From Pictodentalium vernedei (lineage: Eukaryota; Mollusca; Scaphopoda; Dentaliida; Dentaliidae): 64,000 nt of DNA. The position numbers were made by a program, and so were the translations under genes. Numbering within the stretch: the first letter of the stretch is position 1; each line of letters opens with the position of its first letter. The stretch covers positions 1-64,000 of the forward strand of contig JAUFNR010000084.1 of assembly GCA_031216915.1 (NCBI GenBank), read 5' to 3'. The notes below the pieces were generated by a model. It did no database searches and was not told the origin of the DNA. It worked only from the letters and a program-made list of their open reading frames with translations. Positions 56,551-64,000 of this stretch are shown one piece after another.

Positions 56551-57948
56551 CCGCACGCTCCGACTGCAACTCAATAATACTCGGAGACTTATGTTTCGGG
56601 AAGCTGATGCGCACCATACACACCGCATTTATCAACAATGCAACGCACAACACGTCGTGCCCGCAGATCTTCTCAGTACCATAAAAACAGATCTACGCAG
56701 CACTGTCAATAACGTGCTCAAATTTGAGAATGACATATCGTCAGGCCTCGACGAGCTTGCTCTCCAAACCACTCAGCGCTTGACACAACTCCTGCAAACA
56801 CAATCCTGGAAGCGTATATCCGACCTAGAAGTCGAGATATCTGAGTACCTAAACAACCCGCTTCCTCCCAATATCAGCGAGCAGGACCCACCCACCTTTC
56901 TTGAGCTCTTTCAGACGACTATCAAGCGCTTCTCCAGCGCTGACCTCACCAAATATCGGCTATCCAATGCTCAGCGTTTTAAGGATATCATGGCCACAGC
57001 TATACCGGCCCTTAACCCGGGCACTACCACAACAGCTGTTGCCATTGCACCTATCCTAACCACACATGAGGGTATAATCCACTCGCCGAATGGACACTCC
57101 ACTGACAAAGTCGGGACACGCCTCCCGAAGCGCCCTCACGGGCCAACGTCACTTACAGGCACCAACCAAACCTTAGCTGATTCACTTTCGAACGCACCCA
57201 AGCGTCGCAAATTGGGAATGACTAAAATTCTCCCCCCGATTGCCATACCTCGGGTCAATACACATCCAACCGCTGCGACCCCTCCCAAGGGTATCCCCCC
57301 CCCCCCGTCATCCACGGGGCGGGGCTTAGCACCACTGACCGCAGGGCCACTTAAGAAGAGGCGGTCTCCACATCCCGCGTACCTCTGGATACTACTACTT
57401 CTACCGTACTTAGTACACTTATGACCCCTTGTAGTCGCCAACTACCATGGTCACAGATCACTATACCAGAGAGATTGTGGCTCCTCCCCCCGTCTATAGA
57501 CAACGGGTCCGACAACAATACGGATGAAACCATCGATACTGTCACTGACATGAAATTGGTATCTACCAACACTGGATCAGCTCTACCCTGTCCACTATCG
57601 ACAACTAAGCTCACCGACGTACCCACCTGCGTCGACCGTAGGGACCGTTCCTGTCCCCTTGGGTTTGACTCCGACGCTTGCTTGTCAGAGCTCGACCCCT
57701 GTTCCACCCTTGGAACCCACGTTTGCCTCACCAACACGTCATCTGAGGGCCTAGAGTCCTCCCATGTCTCTCCTGACAACTCTGAAACTTTGTCCATTTC
57801 TGTGGAGCCCAACGCTTCGGACACCGCCACTTCAAGCAATCCTGGCAATAATGGTTTGACTACTGCCTTCACCGCGTTTGCCAACAAATGCACTAGGGCG
57901 GGCATACTACGCAACCTCACCAGGATAATTGACAACAAACAAACATGA
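56525..57948 (+). pseudogene. PLE ORF1 (copy C)
   Basis: From MESLNPETH the frame is open to about 57300, where a C run (ATCC followed by 9 or more C; copy B has fewer) shifts it into a terminating frame (stop at 57424). The original frame resumes in view at 57421 and is open to the TGA at 57946-57948, but between the two it contains an in-frame TAA absent from B. The first part is helical with LLQTQSWKRISDLEVEISEYL; the later part is P/S/T-rich with TPCSRQLPWSQITIPERLW and SVEPNASDTATSSNPGNNGL. No known domain was recognised. The combined length would be about 475 residues. Confidence 0.75.
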
Positions 57949-57952
57949 CTAG
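57946..57952 (+). promoter_or_regulatory. Candidate stop-codon readthrough site, copy C
   Basis: The sequence AAA CAA ACA TGA CTA GGC puts CTAG directly after the ORF1 stop. The frame is open for 141 codons after it (57949-58371). TGA-CTAG is the established efficient readthrough context of several animal genes; use here is inference. Confidence 0.65.
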
Positions 57953-58371
57953 GCCGGTCTACCCCCACTAGTGAAGCTCATTCCACCATAACTCGCTGCT
58001 CATCTCAGAGCCGTCGGGCGACTAGCTCACGGGCCTATCTACATGTCAAACGCACCTGGAGATGGCACACGCAGCGTCAAATGAAACGACAATCTCACCT
58101 CGCCGCATTGGCTGACAAGGCTAGCACACAAATTACCAACCTGTCAACTTACGCCCTAAGTACACATGAGAAAATTTTACTTGGTAAGGGACTAAAATTT
58201 ATACCAACGCCTCCTAAACCTACCATGTCTTTCCTCACTGAGGATATCCAGTTGCTTCATAATCGAATGCGACTTCGTATCATACATGCTGTCCAACAGC
58301 AGCGGTTCATTAACTCCGCAATGTCATGCACGGCAAAGGACATGCCCCAACGTGGACCAACCACGTACTGA
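57949..58371 (+). pseudogene. PLE ORF2 remnant, RT deleted (copy C)
   Basis: It continues the ORF1 frame after TGA. An arginine/serine-rich linker (SQSRRATSSRAYLHVKRTWRW) leads to MKRQSHLAALADKAS at 58081, then KILLGKGLKFIPTPP and EDIQLLHNRMRLRI, the pre-RT block of Penelope-like proteins. After QQQRFI the sequence jumps to the 3' module (junction near 58313-58322) and stops at 58371. No RT remains. Confidence 0.8.
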
Positions 58372-59575
58372 CTTATACCACCCACCGACCGTGGTCAGAT
58401 ACACTATACTATTTAAGACGCCCCTAGTGGCGCTGTGCTGCCTCGCGAGATGGGCCTCCCGTGCCCCTCTTACCTCTCAACAGTCAGGTGCTATACATAA
58501 AGCTTGCGGGCGAACCAAGTGGCTTGCTGTCCCTTTCTTATCATATCTCTGGACTTTTGGGTCCCTATCGGCAGCTAGCTTGAAAAGTGGCGGACTTCGT
58601 GCATTCTGTGCACGTCGTCTTGTTCCCAACGAGGGTTACCCCTATTGCTTCCACTACATGTATGTCCATTTCTGCACACACGTTGTCCTGTTCTTTTATA
58701 CCGGGACTTACCCTGCGTCTGACTATCACGTACGGCCGCTACGTGACGACTTTACTGCTGTCGTGCCTTATACTCGATGCGTCTTCATTAAAATAACCAT
58801 AGTGGGCATTTTGTCCCTTCCAACTAGGCCTCCACCAGGAAGGTCCACGCCCTTGCACTTCGCAGGGTGGCGTTTACCCTATTCTGATCCCCGGACAATC
58901 AGCCCTTAAGGGCTGCCCTGTTATCCGTATATGGTTCCACACATTAATATTCACCACCGGTGTCTCTTATGAAGGAGTATCCTTGGGCATCCTGCCTATA
59001 CAAACATAGGACTCCACCTATGGACCATACATACAATAACACCCCCCCCCCCCCCCTCCTCCTGGGGTGCCACACTGTCATGCACGGCTACGAACATGCC
59101 CCTACGTGGACCAACCATGTACTAAATTATACCGACCGTAGTCAGATACACTATACTATTTAAGACGCCCCTAGTGGCGCTTTGCTGCCTAGCGAGATGG
59201 GCCTCCCGTGCCCCTTTTACCTCTCAACAGTCAGGTGCTCTACAAAAATCTTGCGGGCGAACCTAGTGGCTTGCTGTCCCTTTCTTATCATATCTCTGGA
59301 CTTTTGGGTCCCTATCGGCAGCTAGCTTGAAAAGTGGCGGACTTCGTGCATTCTGTGGACGTCGTCTTGTTCCCAACGAGGGTTACCCCTATTGCTTCCA
59401 CCACATGCATGTCCACTTCTGCACACACGTTGTCCTGTTCTTTTATACCCGGACTTACCCTGCGTCTGACTATCACGTACGGCCGTTACGTGACAACTTT
59501 ACTGCTGTCGTGTCTAATACTCGATACGTCTTCATACCGATAACCATAGTGGGCACTTTGTGCCTTCCAACTACA
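58323..59575 (+). repeat. PLE 3' tandem modules M1 and M2 (copy C)
   Basis: M1 begins GTCATGCACGGC at 58323 and M2 begins with the same word at 59077 (754 bp period). They share long stretches including TTAAGACGCCCCTAGTGGCG and ACTATCACGTACGGCCG. A C15 tract sits at 59042-59056. M2 ends near 59575. A 207-codon frame across M1 is not kept in M2 or on the minus-strand copy, so it is probably non-coding. Confidence 0.75.
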
Positions 59576-59590
59576 TTCTATACTATCTAG

Positions 59591-60063
59591 CCTCTCCGCA
59601 CTCAGACCTGACTGCGTGATCATCTAGTTGCTTGTTTTGTACCTTGACTCCCATTCGAGTACTTACGATCTTACACCTCACAATACTACCGGGATCTACC
59701 CTCCCTGGCGTCGACTGTACCACCGATGTACCATCCATAGCCTTATATGTTTATAACCTATAGCGGGAGAGTACTGTATAAACGGACCCCCCCCCCCCCC
59801 CCCCCCCCGGGGATGGTACGTTATAATGCCGCTCACTTAAGCGCCCTACCACATATACAGGATATTTGGGAAGCCTCCCACCCACCTACATTTACTCCAC
59901 AGCGACAATTTAATAGCTCACTGCTTTCATCACCATTCCACCCATAGAGCTCACAAAAATATTTTTCGCTGTGTTTGATCCTTTTAATCCTATCCTGGAC
60001 TGTCCTCTCATGTCTACGACATGCTTATCCAAACATTTCACTTCCACCTTATTCTGTACAACC
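59591..60063. other. Spacer between Penelope copies C and D
   Basis: No gene seen. A C22 tract lies at 59787-59808. It may be the true 3' end of copy C or host DNA. Confidence 0.5.
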
Positions 60064-61228
60064 TGTACCCGGTATTTGACAATTATCTTACCAAGACAAA
60101 ACAATCAACTTACAAACACACCTGCTGTTTCAGCCAATCGCTGTGATGTGTATTCGTTCTACTAACCAATCACATCGCTTCCTCATGTCACGTGCTTACC
60201 TGCACGAAGTCTTGCACCAGTCCGACAATCATTTCCAATTTGACTGTGATCGACTTCACTTCGTTAACTGGCAGCCATTTTGAAATAGTGTTTTCATAAC
60301 AATATTGAGCTTGTGATTTACCAACTTGTGATCTTTACACATTGTTTATACCACCGCACCCTGCGACACCACTGTTTTTACACACCTTCCCTTTCATGTA
60401 CAGGTAGTTATTCCGGCCCCACATTTTGCTTTCGTTTATTTTCGCTTTTATTCATTATTCTTATAATTTTTGTATTATTTTTACTCGATCGTGTTTCTGC
60501 CGACCCGGCTAGTGCGACTCGCTCCAGTGTCACCCGGACATTGATACACGTTCTTTTTCCACCTCCCTGGTGTAGCATTTACTGCCGACCCACACCCACT
60601 TTCACGTCGACCCACGACTCTCCAAGTACACCCTCCCGAAAGCATTTTCGAGCTAACCTCCTCAGCTCTTAGCGCTCGGACTGGTACCAACCACCATCAC
60701 ATATTCCACCCCCGGATGAAATACACACTGGTGACCCACACCTGTTTTTATATCGACCAACAACGTACCGAGCTACCATTGCCAGCTCTTGGCGCTCGGA
60801 TTGATACAAAACAATCATCACAATTTAGCTTTAACACTCTCACCTCAGCTGTCCACCAAGGCAACAGCTCTCCATTGTGTTCTCACGGCTCTCACTCAAC
60901 CATAACACAACACTATAAAGTCGTGACCATTCCCGACTCTCACACTCGCGGCTGCCTAACCTAAGTCGCTACCACGGCTAATCCTGACCAACAGTTCAAT
61001 ACTTCGGATTAACGTATAGACTTCCACCCACCTGGGTTTGGTAACAACTCCACTTTAATACAACAGATCTCTGTATTTGTTTGTTTGATAAGGTCGCACA
61101 GACCGAAACCTTGGTTACACTTTGCGGAAGCTAATTCCGGACAAATACATTAGAGGTCCACCTCACCTCTTATTTCTTTACCTTGTCTCCATTATGGAGT
61201 CGCTTAACCCTGAAACCCACCGCAGACT
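60064..61228 (+). mobile_element. Penelope-like element copy D, 5' fragment only
   Basis: A near-identical duplicate of 55394-56550. It carries the leader and the first codons of ORF1 (MESLNPETHR), then breaks off at about 61225-61228 into unrelated sequence rich in GGTTCC palindromes. It acts as the right pseudo-LTR for copy C. Confidence 0.85.
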
Positions 61229-61239
61229 GCAAACAATTT

Positions 61240-61410
61240 TGGTTCCAACTGGTTCTATATGGAACCAAACGGGTAAATGGGTTCCTTATGGAACCCAACT
61301 GGTTCTATATGGAACCAACTCATTGTAAAAGGGAAAATTGGTTCTATATATATGGAACCAACTGAACGTAAATTGGGAAATGGTTCCATAAATTATCGTT
61401 TTGGTTCCAT
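61240..61410. repeat. Array of GGTTCC...GGAACC palindromes
   Basis: At least three palindromic units: near 61250-61267, GGGTTCC-TTAT-GGAACCC at 61279-61296 and TTGGTTCTATATATATGGAACCAA-type at 61338-61361. Another GGTTCTATATGGAACC lies at 61301-61316, with single GGTTCCA words around. Spacing is 30-50 bp. It directly follows the break of copy D. Confidence 0.75.
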
Positions 61411-62210
61411 TTGTATTTCCTGATTGGGAGTAAATTTTGTTCATTCAAGTACTATTTTCTGCTTTATTTTGCTGTAATTCTGTGTTAATGTTTTAATTTG
61501 AAGGTTGTAGTATCTTTACTTCTGATACATACAATGTTATTGTGATTATATACTGATTGAAAACCAAAAAATCTAAAAAAAATAATTGATTCGTTAACCA
61601 TTCTGTTTTCAGCTTAAAAATTGATATATTCGGAAGGGTGGAAAGAATCGATGCCTCCCCCTCCCCTCCCCTCCTCCGCACTCACACACGCACTCCAGAG
61701 GTGAGGTGGACTGACAGAAACATTCGGCCCGATAAAACTTTGGATCGACCGGTCTAAGGGAGCGCAGTCCATTTGAGAGGCCGGTCCATTTTACAACTCT
61801 CCTGGCCATTTTCCCGCCCCACCCCTCCCTCTCCACACACGTCACCAACAACCCTCTGCAAAAAAGTTTTGTTGGAATTTTAGTAAAACGTATATTGCCA
61901 CTTAAAATCAGGCGAAATTGGAAGTTAATCCGTCATCGCCACTGCCTATTTCTGTTCAGTTAGTTCTATTAAATTTATTTGAAGACATCCGGATTAATCT
62001 CCCTCAGCCTTTGAAGAAATTAGATTGTTTAGACCGACCATTGTTCAATAACAACTCCATATTGGCGATTCTCAGAATAGGCACAATTATTTACCAAAAG
62101 AAACAAATACAGCAGACCATCCTGCTGTGAAGAAATGGGTTTTTTATTGCTGTGAAGGTTTCTGGTATAATCTTGCTTTTGAGTCGAAGCTTCCGACACT
62201 GAAAAACTTT
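61411..62210. other. Spacer, no gene recognised
   Basis: AT-rich at first, then a C-rich patch at 61650-61850 with words resembling R3 repeats. No open frame of note. Confidence 0.5.
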
Positions 62211-62214
62211 CCTG

Positions 62215-62314
62215 AGTCAAAGTGACTAACACAAGTTAGTCAGAGGCTTTGTTAGTCACATTGACTGACGTCTGAGCTACTTAGTCAAAAAGTGGTTAGT
62301 CAAAGTGACTAACC
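62215..62314. repeat. Cluster of inverted TTAGTCA/TGACTAA motifs
   Basis: AGTCAAAGTGACTAAC at 62215-62230 pairs with GTTAGTCACATTGACT at 62251-62266 (15 of 16). GGTTAGTCA-AAG-TGACTAACC at 62294-62314 is a perfect 9-bp hairpin. Two further TTAGTCA words lie between. TGACTAA resembles a bZIP (AP-1-like) site, but a foldback repeat is equally possible. Confidence 0.65.
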
Positions 62315-63671
62315 TGAAAATGTCGTGTCAGCCATTCGTGAAAGCAGATCGTTATTCGGGTGTTTTAATGTGAGTATTTTAATTCCTATTATCAAAAAAA
62401 TAGAAGGAACAGATAAATAACCACTGATTTTTAAAATAACCCAGACGCTGCGTGTTTTTAATCAACGGAATGAAATCCGAGGTTCTCGTCCATGGTTTAT
62501 TCTCCAAGGCGAACTCAGAAATTTGCAGGATTATCGCTCCTGCGAGAACAAAGAATGCTGGGATAATTCTGCCATTTTCAAATGGGACGGAGTGCCGAAA
62601 GTTTGTTTTTGTCTGAAGATATATTGTATTTTATTTGCGGATCCTCAAAAAAAACATATTGTGTAAGAACCCGAAAGAAAGATAAAAACACATAGCTTCC
62701 ACAGGAATCAAGTTTCGTGATTGAATATTGAAATACCGAGTGATATGAGCTGGAAAACGTTGAGAATCTGAATGATATTCCACCCCAGACAAAGTGAAGA
62801 TTCGTCTGTTCTATTCCTTGTCATGGATGGTAAATCTCAAGATACACATATTGGATCTGAAACGTCGGAAGATATGGCGTCTGTGGCATTGGACAAATCC
62901 GGATGGTTTGGATGAAACTTTCCCAACAGATTGAATTCAAGAGTAAGTTAATGTATATATACATGTACATTGTGCAGCATTGCTGCCATAGGGTTGACAC
63001 TCAAAATTTCAATCCACAAGAATCTGATTGTTTTTTAGCTCGTATTATAGGGCAGGTCATGACATATACAAAACTGAAAATTTTCAAAATCGGACAACTG
63101 GTTGCAAAGTTATTTCCATTTTTATACCCCCAAAATGGGCCTTTTTCCGACTCGCGAGTACACAATTTACAGAATGTAGCAACACCCTACATTCCAGGAC
63201 CTATAACTTGTAACAGTGAAGTGCAATAACAACCTTTGTTCTCTCTGTATACTAAATCCACTTTGTACATTATATTAAAGAAGGAATTACCTTTATAATG
63301 GACATATTTCTCTTTTTGCAGGATTCAGAATATGGGTTCTCATTTTGTGGACTTAGTTTATTTTATCTTTGTAACATCCTTATCGCAGCTCAAGTACCCA
63401 TATAGCTGATGTCAGTATGTAAAATTATCATCTCTGATTCCAGATATGTCCCCATATTATCAATGTCCATACTTGATAGAGTTCATAAATCAAAATATTT
63501 CCTTTCAGTTGGACTTAACTTGATTTTTAGCGGGGTTGGGGAGGTAGGGGGAAGGCCAATGTGAAAAATACAGACATATTTCGATGATTTTTCCTAAAAT
63601 TGCAATTATTTTGTCTGTATCTGAATATAAAATGTCTTAACAGAACCAGTTTGCATTATGATAATATGATA
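62315..63671. other. Spacer with no convincing gene
   Basis: A 30-codon frame at 62824-62916 (MDGKSQDTHIGSETSEDM...) and a GTAAGT donor-like site near 62943 hint at a small exon, but there is no supporting homology. A 108-codon frame at 62903-63229 matches nothing I know. Confidence 0.4.
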
Positions 63672-63673
63672 TA

Positions 63674-63930
63674 CAGTACGTGGGGAGTGGATTGTAACTA
63701 AATCACCCGCGGAGTGGAGATATCACCCAAACTATAACTTTCAAATTTTGTACATATCGCCAAAATACACAAGCAATGTTTCAGCCAATGGACCTCCGGG
63801 TTTAACCCGGAGGTCCATTGGCTAAAGCTTTGCTTGTGCTGGTTACGCTTTGCAACAAATTTGCAATTATTGCTTGGGTGGAATCTCCACTCTGCGGGTG
63901 ATTTAGTGATAATACACTCTCCACGTACTG
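63674..63930. mobile_element. 257-bp MITE, Tc1/mariner-like
   Basis: Flanked by TA on both sides (63672-63673, 63931-63932). The terminal inverted repeats of about 55 bp start CAGTACGTGG-GAGTG and include AAATCACCCGC and GTGGAGAT; the two arms differ at a few sites. The TA duplication and CAGT ends fit the Tc1/mariner superfamily. There is no internal ORF, so it would depend on a transposase elsewhere. Confidence 0.8.
63783..63823. repeat. Perfect 20-bp hairpin in the MITE centre
   Basis: AGCCAATGGACCTCCGGGTT at 63783-63802, one T, then its exact complement at 63804-63823. Together with the terminal repeats the whole element can fold into one long hairpin. Confidence 0.9.
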
Positions 63931-64000
63931 TATGTGTCTTGAAAAATTACTGTTTAGAGTAATTTTACACGAACAAAGTGTTTATATCCTTCTTTGTATG

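Larger units (their letters stand above)
55394..59590 (+). mobile_element. Penelope-like element copy C, RT-deleted
   Basis: Plus-strand order: terminal repeat shared with copy D (55394 to about 56550), ORF1 (56525-57948), TGA-CTAG, ORF2 remnant (57949-58371), and 3' modules M1 (58323-59076) and partial M2 (59077-59575). The RT deletion junction is identical to that of copy B. C and B face away from each other head to head. The first 345 bp (55394-55738) are shared with D but not with B. Confidence 0.85.

Noticed and set aside
57351-57968. A 205-codon minus-strand frame (and 47842-48288, 45903-46295 plus)
   Set aside because: They are antisense shadows of Penelope ORF1, broken differently in each copy.
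58286-58909. A 207-codon frame across the PLE 3' module
   Set aside because: It crosses the deletion junction and is not preserved in module M2 or in copy B.
62824-62950. Possible small host exon ending at a GTAAGT donor
   Set aside because: The frame has a stop before the donor and nothing else supports a gene.

Overview
The window is eukaryotic nuclear DNA that appears to hold no intact host gene. It is built from repeats and decayed retroelements. Non-LTR (Jockey-type) and Penelope-like reverse transcriptases, a gag-like fusion protein, a Tc1/mariner-type MITE, an AT microsatellite and many long poly(C)/poly(G) tracts point to an invertebrate animal. Two hairpin-led dispersed repeats (one beginning AGCTCACATG, one beginning CTTAACTTGAC) are of a kind I associate with marine invertebrates, especially lophotrochozoans. 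I cannot name the species.

Layout. 1-5.3 kb: low-information DNA with small foldbacks and homopolymer tracts. 5.5-35.2 kb: a tandem array of very large units. Three recent units start at 9684, 18081 and 27118 (spacing about 8.4 and 9.0 kb; the third is truncated near 35.2 kb). An older, diverged partial unit lies at 5.5-9.7 kb. Each unit contains two related hairpin-headed blocks (D1 and D2) made of a degenerate ~130-bp repeat, then a degenerate ~145-bp repeat field (R2), a ~70-bp repeat field (R3) and short AT-rich GTTGCC-motif cassettes (R4). No reading frame in the array is kept open across copies.

35.5-43.3 kb: an AT microsatellite, then two minus-strand Jockey-type LINE copies arranged head to tail. 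The downstream copy keeps most of an ORF1. The other keeps ORF1 with three zinc knuckles, an APE endonuclease and a reverse transcriptase (RT) broken by frameshifts.

43.5-61.2 kb: a Penelope-like element (PLE) cluster. On the minus strand, copy B (46.3-49.8 kb) has ORF1 and an RT-deleted ORF2. It runs into copy A (43.5-46.3 kb), which is 5'-truncated but carries a 560-codon RT without a GIY-YIG domain. On the plus strand, copy C (55.4-59.6 kb) has the same RT deletion and is followed by a 5' fragment, copy D (60.1-61.2 kb). The two sides are head to head around a 5.9-kb spacer. The spacer holds a decayed gag-like ORF with an N-terminal helix-hairpin-helix domain and a zinc-finger ORF of unknown function.

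The most interesting signal: in all three PLE copies that retain the site, ORF1 ends in TGA followed by CTAG and the same frame stays open for at least 44 codons into the pre-RT region. TGA-CTAG is the known stop-codon readthrough context, so this PLE may express its RT as an ORF1-RT readthrough fusion. 61.2-64 kb: a palindromic GGTTCC array at the truncation point of copy D, a cluster of TTAGTCA motifs, and a 257-bp MITE with a 20-bp-arm central hairpin.
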